Source of the DNA: Bacteroidota bacterium
GTDB taxonomy: Bacteria > Bacteroidota > Bacteroidia > Chitinophagales > Chitinophagaceae
DNA length: 33,621 bases
Assembly: GCA_026391125.1 (NCBI GenBank)
Contig: JAPLEO010000022.1
Coordinates: forward strand, 1 to 33,621
Reading direction: 5' to 3'
The notes beneath the pieces are model-generated. The model worked only from the letters and a program-made list of their open reading frames with translations. It had not been told where the DNA came from and did not search any database. The translations under genes and the position numbers were made by a program. Of this stretch, positions 1 to 10,200 are shown in pieces (the first letter of the stretch is position 1; each line of letters opens with the position of its first letter).

Positions 1-2
1 TA

Positions 3-74
3 GTAGTACAAGGAATGACAAAGGATGGAAAGACAGGATATTCAGAACAAATAATTGAAGTAAAAGGAAAATAG
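3..74 (+). CDS. C-terminal end of a gene that begins outside the window
   Basis: Frame 3 is open from the window edge and encodes 23 residues ending in QIIEVKGK, then TAG at 72-74. The fragment (VVQGMTKDGKTGYSEQ and onward) reads like the end of a beta-sandwich domain, as in large Bacteroidota surface or alpha-2-macroglobulin-like proteins, but it is too short to assign a family. It converges on the FG-GAP gene that ends at 222. The GA-rich repeat begins right after its stop. Confidence 0.5.
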   Translation, partial: VVQGMTKDGKTGYSEQIIEVKGK

Positions 75-233
75 AAGAAGTGAAGAGATAAAAGATAAAA
101 GTGAAGAGAGGTTAGTAAGTTGGATAGTTAAGAGTATATAGCCTCCTCTCTTCACTTTTATCTTTTATCTTTTATCTTTTCACTTCTTCTTCCTCCTCTC
201 TTCACTTTTATCTTTAATCTTTTATCTTATTCC
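75..233. repeat. GA-rich dispersed repeat: one copy plus two inverted copies
   Basis: The plus strand carries a purine-rich unit at 79-111 built from AGTGAAGAG and GATAAAAG blocks. Two copies in inverse orientation follow at 142-191 and 192-233. The first inverse copy has one extra 7-base ATAAAAG unit. The forward and first inverse copies can pair into a stem of more than 30 bp around a loop at about 112-141, so this may act as a two-way terminator between convergent genes. The third copy overlaps the stop codon of the FG-GAP gene at 222-224. The 33 bases at 79-111 recur identically at 13033-13065. Confidence 0.8.
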
Positions 234-1781
234 TGTGTTCTTTAAGACCATAAAAGTTGGCCCCTTTTTCCAGTCAATTTTCGATTTGATAAAAGAGGGT
301 GCTACAGAAAAGTTCCCTAGTATTAGATCGATTTTTCCGTCGTGATCATAATCTCCGGCATCCATGGTAAGCCATCTGCCCTGTTGAGTGATCGGCAAAC
401 TAAATGGCTTGAAATCAAAATTTCCATTATTCTGTAGATATACAAATCCTTCTTCTGGTTGATCTTGGTAGTCGGCAAAATAAGAGATTGTTGCAATGTC
501 TAGATCGCCGTCATTATCAAAATCTCTTGCAATTGCTTTATAACATCCATTCAGAGGATAAAAATATTTTTTCGTGAAATTGTTTTTCCCGTCATTCAAA
601 TAAATATAAACGCCATGATAAGGTTTTAACACGGTGGAGAAATCTGCGTTATCGCCACAAGTATAAATGATATCTTTAAACCCATCCTGATTCATATCCA
701 CCATCTCAAAATAGGACGACCCATTGATGGATGGAAATCTTAACACTCGCTGCTCTTCAAATTTCCCATCCCCTTTATTGGTATATAAATATACACCTTC
801 ATCTCCTTGTGCAAAAAGCACCCAGATATCTGGTAAGCCATCATGATTATAATCTTCTACATATGCTTTAATGGCACCTGGCAAGGGCCTTAGTACGTGT
901 TTATCATATTTTCCACCACCTTTGTTTTCTAACCAAGAAAGTGCTCCTGTTAGGTATCCAAATTCGCAAGCAATGATATCGTCTTTACCATCTTTGTTTA
1001 AGTCAGCAGTGGTAAGCTGTACTGGTCTTTGAAGTAATCGAATAACTGACTGTTCTGATTTTTGGATAAACTTTTCATCCTTTCCGATACTAACTTTTTT
1101 ACCTGAACCAAGTTTATCGTTGTTGGGATTTAAAATTCCGATATCACAAAGAAACCATTCGTTTTGCTTCATTTCTAGATTAACAATCGGCCCCCATGTT
1201 GTGAATGAATCAGTAGGTTGTAATTGTGAGTTGTATCGATAGATTTGATGTTTTACTACATCTGAAATAATAAAAGGATTTGCTTTAGAAGCTGAATCAA
1301 TTTTTACAAAAGAAGTAGAAGGTGCCCCTTGCTTAATGTTGGGGGTTAAAGCCGTAAATAATGATAGTTCATTTTTTATAGGGTAGGTCCGAACTTGTTT
1401 GATTTCATTTTTCTCTGACGCCAAAGAAGTGTAATAATCAATAATTGTTTGCCATTGTACTTCCGTCATCACCGGCTTTGAAGGATAAAACCCTGGGGGT
1501 AATGAAAGATTATATTTTTCAGCAGGATAATGTTTCCCTTTATATGAAAAGATTCCTAGTCTTGGACCCATTGCTGGCAATACACCTTGATCCCATGTTT
1601 TAGCATCCACCCAATTTGGTTCAGGAAACATATGACAGGATTGACAATGCAATTCTGCTAGTTTTTTTCCTTCTGCAATTGTTTCGTCAGAAGCTTTTGG
1701 GTATTTGTTTTGTTTACAAGCGCTTAACCCAAATAACACTACTAAAGGCAGGGCTACAAAATAACGCAATCTCGTTTTCAT
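222..1781 (-). CDS. FG-GAP/VCBS-repeat lipoprotein with a heme c-binding motif
   Basis: A 519-residue predicted lipoprotein. The signal peptide MKTRLRYFVALPLVVLFGLS is followed by lipobox Cys22. At about residues 45-51 lies HCQSCH, a CxxCH heme c attachment site, followed by MFPEPN and, further on, AMGPRLG, whose Met could be the sixth heme ligand. The rest is a beta-propeller-type FG-GAP/VCBS region with five DxDxDG-like calcium loops (DLNKDGKDD, DYNHDGLPD, DMNQDGFKD, DFDNDGDLD, DYDHDGKID). It lies 27 bp downstream of a second FG-GAP lipoprotein gene and at the end of a SusCD locus, which suggests a surface or periplasmic role in handling the imported compound. The redox role of the heme is inferred from the motif only. 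Confidence 0.8.
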   Translation of the reverse strand: MKTRLRYFVALPLVVLFGLSACKQNKYPKASDETIAEGKKLAELHCQSCHMFPEPNWVDAKTWDQGVLPAMGPRLGIFSYKGKHYPAEKYNLSLPPGFYPSKPVMTEVQWQTIIDYYTSLASEKNEIKQVRTYPIKNELSLFTALTPNIKQGAPSTSFVKIDSASKANPFIISDVVKHQIYRYNSQLQPTDSFTTWGPIVNLEMKQNEWFLCDIGILNPNNDKLGSGKKVSIGKDEKFIQKSEQSVIRLLQRPVQLTTADLNKDGKDDIIACEFGYLTGALSWLENKGGGKYDKHVLRPLPGAIKAYVEDYNHDGLPDIWVLFAQGDEGVYLYTNKGDGKFEEQRVLRFPSINGSSYFEMVDMNQDGFKDIIYTCGDNADFSTVLKPYHGVYIYLNDGKNNFTKKYFYPLNGCYKAIARDFDNDGDLDIATISYFADYQDQPEEGFVYLQNNGNFDFKPFSLPITQQGRWLTMDAGDYDHDGKIDLILGNFSVAPSFIKSKIDWKKGPTFMVLKNTGIR

Positions 1782-1808
1782 AATAATACACTTTCAATGA
1801 TCAACAGG

Positions 1809-4800
1809 CTAGTACTTGATAGTCCGTTCCGTTCCCTTCGAATCTTTAATGGTTACACTGGCAACAGAAGCGTCTACATTAATAAACCTTGCAGATTGAG
1901 ATAATAGTGAAGCACCATAGTTCAATTCTCTTTTTTGCTTTTTGCCATTTTTATATTCAATGATCGCAGAAACATCTAAAGCCTGTATTGGAACAATTTG
2001 AATTGTTTGCTTTAATTCAAATGCTTTTAATCGGTCTTTATTCTGACTAGCAACCACCAAACATTTTCCATTAGCTGTTCTTAATTTGACCAACGCCTTT
2101 GCATCACCTGGAACAAACCAGCCTGATTCTAAGATCGACTTTGGTGTAAAGCCTCCTTTGCCATCTCCTTTCAAGAACAGTCCATTACTCGCATCATACC
2201 TACCAATTGATACATCGGTACCATAATCATTGCCCACTAACAAAACATCTAAATTACCATCACCATCAAAATCTTCCGCTAGCATTCCATTGATATTTGA
2301 AACTTGCGTGCTTAAAGGCAAAGGAACTAAAGTGAATTTGCCATTACCATCATTTCGGAGGAAGCTATTACTGAAATAATTGACTTGCAATTTCAATGCC
2401 CCTTTCATTTCTTTTTCGGTGAACATTTTATCGACCGTTGCCTGTGCATACAATTTATAGTTTTGATACTTAGATCGGAACCCGATCATTTGTTTCACCA
2501 TATCATCTCTGGTGTGTATCGGATATTCCCTTAGGGTAGTATCTTCTTGAGAAGTTGGAAGATATTTTGTTGGAACTGCATCAAAACTTCCATTTCCATC
2601 AAAGTCTTTCGCATAGATCGTAACAGGATACTGCTCGCTGCCCTTATAAAAACTATTCAAGCCAACATTGCCAATGATATAATCGATGTCGCCATCGTTA
2701 TCAAAATCGCCAGAAACAATACTGGTCCACCAGCCCTTTTTGTTTTCAGTACCAGTAGTGGCTGTGATATTCTTGAATTTACCATGATCATTTTTGAAAT
2801 AAGTGATGGGCATAAACTCTCCAACCAAAATCAGGTCCTGCCAGCCATCATTGTCAAAATCGGTCCAGATTGCATCACATACCAATCCAATATTTTTTAG
2901 ATCTGGTGCCACTTCTGCAGTAACGTCAGTGAATTTGATGACTCCGTTTTTACTATCATTCCGATAGATAAAACTTGAAACAGGTTTTGGAAAACTTGCT
3001 GGTTCTACCCTACCTGCGATAAACAGATCCAGGTCTCCATCATGATCATAATCAATTACTCTTACACAAGATTTACTCGTATAATTAATAGGCAATGCTG
3101 TTGAATCATTCTTGAAATTTCCTTTCCCATCATTGATGTACAATTTATCTTGATAAGCACTGGTGTTAGCTGCCATTTCATAACCACCACTTGCGGTATA
3201 AAGATCCAAATCACCATCGCCATCTACATCAAATAAAGCAATCCCTTCGTCTTGCCAATTTTTTGTTTGTCGGTTCGCATTTTTTATTAAATCAGTTTGT
3301 GTGAATGTTCCATTTTTTTGCTGCAATAATAATTGGGCGCTATTTGAAAGAGATCCTCCAGCAATGATATCATCTAAGCCATCTCCATTGATGTCGCCAG
3401 CGGCTAGGGCCGGACCAAATTCTGTGAATTTATGCGGTAATAACTTTTGAATATTAAAATCAACGTGATCTCTTGCTTTGTTTACATAAGAGATCTTTAA
3501 TTGATCTGTAACTTCTGTAAATAAGTTATTGGTCACTTTATTAGGAGCATTCCAATTGTATATTTGATCTGCATTTTTATAGTTGATAGTGAGCATTTGA
3601 TTGGCAGTAATATTTTTAATGACTTGCATTTTATTACCGGGCCATTTCACAATTATTGAATCTACTTTGGCAACAGCGCCCAATCCGAAATTCGGACGGT
3701 TATCAACTGTTGAGAGATAACCGCGATAAGGCGTTTGCTCATACACTTGTTGCTTTCCGCCATAGTGTAGTTCGATCATTGCCCCGAACCCATCTAAATT
3801 TTTTGAATCGCCAATAAGTTTCAGTTTCAAGAAATGTTGTTGGTTTTCTTTCTGATCCATGGTTGTGTTCTTGTACACAAAAGCACTGTCATTAATATTA
3901 TTCACGATAAGATCAAGATCTCCATCGTTATCAAGATCTGCATAAACAGAACCATTAGAGAAAGATGGAATTGAAAGACCCCAGTTAGTAGTTGCATTGG
4001 TAAAAGTGAGGTCGCCATTATTCCGAAAAGCATAGTTATGAATTTTGATTTGCGGGATCTGGGAGAGGGTGAATGATTTTTTTGCAATCATACTAGCTTC
4101 TCTTCTAAATGTAATAAAGTCTTTATCAGTAATATCTTTAGGAAATCCATTGGTGACAAAAATGTCTCTGAAGCCATCGTTATCAAAGTCGGCCACTACC
4201 GGACACCAACTCCAATCCGTTTCTGAGATCCCTGCAAAGAATCCGATGTCACTAAATATAGGATCGCCAATTGAATCGTTTCCTTTTACCCTTGGACCTT
4301 GATTCAATTGTAAACTATTTCTAACGTACTGATATTGGTAACCAAAATAATCGCTGTTCTGATAATTTTGATAACTGATATTACCCAGCATCATTTTTTT
4401 GCGATAGTTATCTTCTGGTGCCATATCTAATTCGATCACGTCTGCTAAACCATCATTGTTGATATCAATAATATCCTGGCCCATACCATTGGCAGAAGTA
4501 TGTTTAAAATAGGTAGAAGCTTTATCCGTGAAAGTGCCATTATGATTATTGATGTATAATAAATCATTCCCGTTAAAATCATTCGTAACAAAAATATCTT
4601 TCCAACCATCTTTGTTGATGTCGGCAATATTAACACCATGTCCGTATCCTTCAATCGTAACACCAGCTTGTTTAGTTATATCAGTGAATACCGGATGATT
4701 TAGTGTTGCATCAAAATCATTTCTATATAATTTACCGGTACTAGGATAAGAGCCATCTACAATTTTTTTCCGATAGATCGCTGGGTTATCTCCTTTTACA

Positions 4801-5390
4801 ATTTCATTGACGGTGAGATACACATCCAAATCACCATCGTTATCATAATCAAAAAATGCAGCCATAGTTGTAAAGGAATGATCATTCAAACCATACTCTT
4901 TAGCCATATTTTTAAAATGGGGAATTCCTTGCTTATCCAGGCCCTGATTGATATACAGGATATTTTCACGCTTTGTTGAATCTTCTAAAATGGTGCAACT
5001 AATATAGATATCTTGCAATCCATCGTTATTGATATCAATCACAGAAACACCTCTACTCCATTTTCCTTCACCATCAACAGCAGCAGTTTTTGTGATGTCT
5101 TCAAATTTAAGATTGCCTTTGTTCAAATACAATTGATTGGCTACTTGGTTACCTGTAAAATACAGATCCATCAATCCATCATTATTAAAATCGCCAACAC
5201 CAACACCACCTCCATTATAAATATTGGTAAGGTCGATGGGGTTCACGGAATCATTTTCAATAATGCGGTTTGCGAAATGAATTCCTGATTCTTTTGCTTC
5301 AATTTGTTGAAACAAATGGTTTTGATTTTTGCATGAAGCAATGGAGATCACCAATAATAATGCAAGAGATAATTGCAGCAAGTTTTTCAT
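1809..5390 (-). CDS. Large FG-GAP/VCBS lipoprotein with internal ASPIC/UnbV domain
   Basis: The start is placed at the ATG at 5390, because it gives a clean lipoprotein signal (MKNLLQLSLALLLVISIASC). A longer reading to 5447 would run through a terminator hairpin. The protein of about 1193 residues contains 14 DxDxDG-type calcium loops (for example DFNNDGLMD, DYDNDGDLD, DVDGDGDLD, DFDGDGNLD), in one set before and one after a central ASPIC/UnbV domain at about residues 530-605 (FGAMIELHYGG to MLTINY). This matches the CRTAC-like family common beside SusCD pairs in Bacteroidota. It is probably a surface-exposed propeller protein. Substrate binding is likely, catalysis unknown. It follows susD after a terminator-like hairpin, so its expression may be lower than that of susCD. 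Confidence 0.85.
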   Translation of the reverse strand: MKNLLQLSLALLLVISIASCKNQNHLFQQIEAKESGIHFANRIIENDSVNPIDLTNIYNGGGVGVGDFNNDGLMDLYFTGNQVANQLYLNKGNLKFEDITKTAAVDGEGKWSRGVSVIDINNDGLQDIYISCTILEDSTKRENILYINQGLDKQGIPHFKNMAKEYGLNDHSFTTMAAFFDYDNDGDLDVYLTVNEIVKGDNPAIYRKKIVDGSYPSTGKLYRNDFDATLNHPVFTDITKQAGVTIEGYGHGVNIADINKDGWKDIFVTNDFNGNDLLYINNHNGTFTDKASTYFKHTSANGMGQDIIDINNDGLADVIELDMAPEDNYRKKMMLGNISYQNYQNSDYFGYQYQYVRNSLQLNQGPRVKGNDSIGDPIFSDIGFFAGISETDWSWCPVVADFDNDGFRDIFVTNGFPKDITDKDFITFRREASMIAKKSFTLSQIPQIKIHNYAFRNNGDLTFTNATTNWGLSIPSFSNGSVYADLDNDGDLDLIVNNINDSAFVYKNTTMDQKENQQHFLKLKLIGDSKNLDGFGAMIELHYGGKQQVYEQTPYRGYLSTVDNRPNFGLGAVAKVDSIIVKWPGNKMQVIKNITANQMLTINYKNADQIYNWNAPNKVTNNLFTEVTDQLKISYVNKARDHVDFNIQKLLPHKFTEFGPALAAGDINGDGLDDIIAGGSLSNSAQLLLQQKNGTFTQTDLIKNANRQTKNWQDEGIALFDVDGDGDLDLYTASGGYEMAANTSAYQDKLYINDGKGNFKNDSTALPINYTSKSCVRVIDYDHDGDLDLFIAGRVEPASFPKPVSSFIYRNDSKNGVIKFTDVTAEVAPDLKNIGLVCDAIWTDFDNDGWQDLILVGEFMPITYFKNDHGKFKNITATTGTENKKGWWTSIVSGDFDNDGDIDYIIGNVGLNSFYKGSEQYPVTIYAKDFDGNGSFDAVPTKYLPTSQEDTTLREYPIHTRDDMVKQMIGFRSKYQNYKLYAQATVDKMFTEKEMKGALKLQVNYFSNSFLRNDGNGKFTLVPLPLSTQVSNINGMLAEDFDGDGNLDVLLVGNDYGTDVSIGRYDASNGLFLKGDGKGGFTPKSILESGWFVPGDAKALVKLRTANGKCLVVASQNKDRLKAFELKQTIQIVPIQALDVSAIIEYKNGKKQKRELNYGASLLSQSARFINVDASVASVTIKDSKGTERTIKY

Positions 5391-5410
5391 AAAAAGTTTG
5401 ATATCTAGCA

Positions 5411-5450
5411 ATAAAAAAAGGAGATAGGGCGACCCTATCTCCTTCAAAAC
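5411..5450 (-). terminator. Rho-independent terminator or attenuator after SusD
   Basis: A perfect 12-bp inverted repeat (5418-5429 with 5433-5444) encloses a 3-nt loop. On the minus strand it is followed at once by TTTTTTT. It lies 26 nt after the SusD stop and about 28 nt before the start of the next gene in the same direction, so it should end or partly reduce transcription leaving the susCD genes. Confidence 0.85.
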
Positions 5451-5470
5451 TAAAGAATAAATGTTAACTA

Positions 5471-7249
5471 TTAATAACCCTTATTTTGAGTCAAACGGAT
5501 AGTTCCATCTGCATTCATGTTATCGATTTCGTTCTGTGGAATTGGCATCATTTCATGAGTACCAGCAATAAACACAGCACCTTTTTTCAGTGGTCTGTTT
5601 ACTTCACGAGCAATAAAAGTATTGATTGTTGAAGCAGCAATACCCCATCTTACTAAGTCGAAGAAACGGTGACCTTCCATACCCAACTCCAATCTTGTTT
5701 CCAATTGGATTGCTTTAACAGCAGTTGCTTTATCAGCAAATGAAGTGTACAAACCAATTTTATAAGTATCAGCAGGAGTAGTTTGAGTAGCATATTGAGC
5801 AGCATCAGCATTGTAAGCACTAGCTTTGTAAACCCAGCCAGCTGCATTTGTCATACGATTACGTACTCTGTTTACATAAGCTAATGCACCAGGTAAATCA
5901 CCAGCATCAGCTGCACACTCAGCAGCCCATAAAAGAACGTTTGAGAAACGGATGATGTTTACGTTATTAGCAACCAATTCTGTTGGTCCCCAATAAGCAG
6001 ATCCTACGTCTGTATAAGCACCTTTCTGAGAAGCAGCGTATACGTTTTTAAGTGGACTAAATACACCATCATTTTGTGGGTTACGAATCCAATCAACACC
6101 AGGGTGTGGACCCCAATCAAGATATGGAATACCAGGGCGACCCATTGTCCAGTCGATCCTTGGATCAAGGTTACCAACATATGCAGTTCCATACTGAGAG
6201 CTTACGTGGTTACCAACTTGATAAGTATCAGTAAATGGAAGACCATTGGCATCAGTTTTAAAAGCATCAGCTAAGTCTTGTGAAGGGTTATAGAAACCGC
6301 AGCAAGCACCAGGACCACCATTGTAAGGGAAGTTCAAGATATCGCCATAGTTACCATTAGGATCTCCACCCCAAGCTACTGAAGACCCATCCTGTACAGA
6401 AGTTTGAGCTGCAAATACAGACTCTTTACTATTTTTCTGAGCAGGGTTAAAGTTAGAATAGTAGTTAGTGTTCAAATCGTACTTGTCACCTTTAGAAGTT
6501 TTACCGCTAGCGATTACTTCTTTTAAGATAGTATAAGCAGCAGGTAAATTTTTCTGGAACATCAACGCTTTAGCTTGCATAGATTTTGCAGCCCATTTGT
6601 TAGCGCGACCGATTTCAGACCAAGTTTCTGGTAAGTTATCAGCAGCGAATTTCAAATCGTCGTTGATCTTAGGCCATGCATCAACTGTGTTAGAGACAGC
6701 AGTATTGGTTGGATTGATAGTTTCGTCAACAAAAGGAATATTACCGAAGATCTTCTTCAAATCCATATGGTAGTATGCTCTTAAAAAACGTGCTTGTGCA
6801 ACCAAAAGAGTCTTTTTAGCATCAGTCAAAGAGGTTGAAATTTTCACAGTGTTGATCACATCATTACAACGTTGAATAGCTGCAAAATTCAAATTCCATT
6901 TTTGTGGAATAGCACCGTTGGTTGGTGTTAAAGAAGAACCCCATTTTTCCATTGGCGCAGCATCAGCAACGTCAGTAGGGTCAGATCCTTTGTAGGCATC
7001 ATCGCTGGTAACACCTCCGAAGATCCAGTTAGAAGCGCCAGATGCAAATCCGTCTCCAGATGCACCTTCGCCATCAACCAATGAGTAAGCTCCTACCAAT
7101 AATCCTTGGATACCATCTTCAGATGATACGATGATTGGTGAAAGTGTACCGATCGGTGGTTTGTCTAAGAAGCTTTTTCCACAAGCAGCCAATGCCGTTA
7201 TGATAAAAAGACCTAAGATTATTTTGGATTGATTATTTAATTTTTTCAT
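5471..7249 (-). CDS. SusD/RagB-family nutrient-binding outer-membrane lipoprotein
   Basis: SusD-like lipoprotein of about 592 residues. The ATG at 7249 is preferred over a GTG two codons upstream, as it gives MKKLNNQSKIILGLFIITAL and lipobox Cys. SusD features include the N-terminal region starting FLDKPPIGTLS, the helical ARFLRAYYHMDLKKIFG segment, and the typical C-terminus EGHRFFDLVRWG to MMPIPQNEID. Members cap the SusC barrel on the outer leaflet and deliver the ligand to it. The gene lies 22 bp after the SusC stop, and the pair is expected to form one complex. The ligand (glycan, peptide or other) cannot be read from the sequence. No glycoside hydrolase lies nearby, so this is not a classic polysaccharide locus. 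Confidence 0.93.
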   Translation of the reverse strand: MKKLNNQSKIILGLFIITALAACGKSFLDKPPIGTLSPIIVSSEDGIQGLLVGAYSLVDGEGASGDGFASGASNWIFGGVTSDDAYKGSDPTDVADAAPMEKWGSSLTPTNGAIPQKWNLNFAAIQRCNDVINTVKISTSLTDAKKTLLVAQARFLRAYYHMDLKKIFGNIPFVDETINPTNTAVSNTVDAWPKINDDLKFAADNLPETWSEIGRANKWAAKSMQAKALMFQKNLPAAYTILKEVIASGKTSKGDKYDLNTNYYSNFNPAQKNSKESVFAAQTSVQDGSSVAWGGDPNGNYGDILNFPYNGGPGACCGFYNPSQDLADAFKTDANGLPFTDTYQVGNHVSSQYGTAYVGNLDPRIDWTMGRPGIPYLDWGPHPGVDWIRNPQNDGVFSPLKNVYAASQKGAYTDVGSAYWGPTELVANNVNIIRFSNVLLWAAECAADAGDLPGALAYVNRVRNRMTNAAGWVYKASAYNADAAQYATQTTPADTYKIGLYTSFADKATAVKAIQLETRLELGMEGHRFFDLVRWGIAASTINTFIAREVNRPLKKGAVFIAGTHEMMPIPQNEIDNMNADGTIRLTQNKGY

Positions 7250-7271
7250 ATACACCTATTAAATTATTTAT

Positions 7272-10200
7272 TTAGAAGTTCAAGTTTACACCAATAAGAA
7301 AGGCTGCTGTGTGTGGATAGTTACCATTATCAATACCACCACCCTGTAACTCAGGATCTAGTCCTTTGTAATTGGTAAGTGTAAATAAGTTAGCAGCTTG
7401 CACATAAACTCTTAAACGCTCAATTCCGTATTTAGTAAGCATAGCAGCTGGCATAGTGTACCCAATTTGTACTTGCTTCAAACGTAGGTAACCACCTTTG
7501 CTAATAAAATAGCTGTTTGAAACCAGATCGGTACTAAATGAACCAGTGGTCATCAACTTAGGAATAGTTGTGTTTGTATTGCTTGGAGTCCAAGAATTTA
7601 AAGCAACTTCTCTTCTAATACCACCTTTAAAGAAGTCAGGGAAATCTGTAAAGATCTTAGTGTTATCGAAGATGTCGTTACCTGCAGATCCGAAGAAGAA
7701 TGCAGATGCGTCAAAACTCTTATAAGAATAAGCCAAGTTCAAACCATAAGTGAATTTAGGGTTGGGATCACCGATATAAGTTCTATCATCTGCATCAATT
7801 TTACCATCGCCGTTAATGTCAGCATATTTGAATACGCCTGGTTGCGCATCGGTTTGTTTTGGAGAAGCAGTAACATCTTGTGCATCTTTAAACAATCCAA
7901 TTACTTTATAACCGTAGAAAGAACCAACTCCATGGCCAACTTCGTTTCTTGTTGGGATAATATTACGAATTTGCGGACCAGGGAAATAAGGTAAACCTGG
8001 GATACTAACTAACTTGTTTTTGTAAGTAGTGATCATACCAGTGATGTCTAACTTAGAATCTTTGCTCAATTTAGCATGATAAGTCATGTTCAAATCAATA
8101 CCAGTATTCTGCATGTCTCCAATATTTACCAATGGCAAACTAGCATCTCCAGTAAATATTACATCAAAAGCAGTTCCAGAAGCTCTATATAGCATTCCAG
8201 AGATCTTCTTTTTATAGATATCAAAACTCATATCAAACTTATTGTTCAACATAGTAAGGTCAAAACCTACGTTAGAAACAATATCCTGTTCCCAAGTAGT
8301 ATTAGGGTTACCAATATTACTTCTAAAGAAACCAGCTGTAGGTGATGTACTGCTACCGTTAACAGCATAGAAAGATCTACCAGCATTAGAACCATATAAG
8401 TCATAAGGGTTTGTAGGAGGAACAGTACCAAAAGCAGCCCCCATTACACCGTAACTAGCACGGATCTTCAAGTCGTTGATTACAGAAACTTTCTGCATGA
8501 ATTTTTCTTGAGACATTCTCCAAGCTAGAGATACTCCTGGGAAATTACCCCAACGCTGTTCTGGAGTTAGAACTGATATACCATCACGACGGACAGTAGC
8601 ATTTACAATATATTTGCCATCGTAAGAATATTCTGCACGAGCAAACCAAGAACTAAGTGCTTGTTTATAGGCGCCACCATCATTTGATTGTGATCCAGAA
8701 CCTGTTCCAATTGTCCAGTAATTAGGGTTTTCAGAGAAATAGCTACTTCTACCCGCTGTAAAGTTTCTTCCTGAAATGTAGTTGTCTTCTTTACCAGCCA
8801 AAATCAAAAATGTGTGTTTGTCAATTGAATTAGAATAATTCAAAGTGTTGGTATAAGTCCAGTTTGTATTAAAGCTAGCATTTTCATGGAATGAATTTGA
8901 TCCAGTATTACCTTCAGCATTCTCATAAGCAACGTACTGGAAGGTGTAAGAATAGTTGTTATTTATGGTACCTCCGAAGCTAGTACGGAAGGTTAAGTGC
9001 TTAGCCAAATCTACCTCACCCCAAACATTACCTGTAATGTTCCAAGTGTTTCCTACGTTATCTTTTGTACGATACATATTAGCATATGGGTTTTGCGCAT
9101 TACCTAAACCTTGAGATTTAGTACCAGCAAAATTGCCCATGATGTCATATACCGGAATGATAGCGCTCTCACGGAAAGACACAGAGAAAGGAGATCCTTC
9201 ACCTTGGTTTCCGAAAGTAGGGTTCTTTTTAAAGAACATGAAAGCGTTCTCACCTATACGTATGTGATCTTTAATATTAAATGAAGTATTTGCTCTTAAA
9301 GAATAACGCTCTAAGTACTGGAACTTAGCTGTACCCTGTTGGTTCAAATAACCAAGGGAGAACAAGTAAGTACTCTTGTCGTTACCTGAACTTAATGTTA
9401 CAGTATGACTTTGAGTTGGAGCATTTTGGGTAATTTCTTTGTACCAGTTTGTTCCTACTTTATTTGCTTGAGTGATCTGATAGTTATTCAAATCATACAA
9501 AGCAGGGTTAGTACTAGGGTCACCAGCTTTTGTACCTTTTGGAGTGATATAATCAGGAATTACTGGAGTAGCACCTTTACCAAATTGAGGATGATCTGGA
9601 GCAGAACCTGAGTTTGAATATTGCTTCCAGATACCAATAGCTTCTTCAGCTGTGTTAGCCATATCATAGCCTTTACCTGGAGTTGTGACACCATAGTAAC
9701 CATCATAAGAGATTTTAGCTTTACCAGCTTTACCTTTTTTAGTAGTTACGATAATTGCACCGTTAGAACCGGCAACGCCATAGATAGCAGCAGATGCATC
9801 TTTAAGAACCTGAATAGACTCAATGTCGTTCATGTTCAAATCAGTAATGCTACTTCTAACTCCATCAACAATAATCAACGGTCTGTTATCACCAAATCCG
9901 GTGATACCTCTGATACGGATATCGCTACCTGCACCTGGCTGACCAGAAGAGATAACAGTTAATCCTGAAGCACGACCTTGTAATGCTTCTTCACCAGTAC
10001 TAGCAGGAGTTTGTTTCATGTCTTTCACATTAACAACCGCTACAGAACCAGCGATATCTTTTTTCTTTTGAGCAGTGTAACCAGTTACAACTATCTCATT
10101 TAATGCAGAGGTTGTTTCTTTTAAAGAAACAGTTACACTGCTTGAAGTACCGACATCTATTGTTTGGTCTTCAAAACCAACATAAGATACGATAAGTGAA

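Noticed and set aside
2547..5288. Open frames on the plus strand opposite the large FG-GAP gene
   Set aside because: They mirror the repeated DxDxDG-coding codons of the real gene and have no independent start signals or family features.
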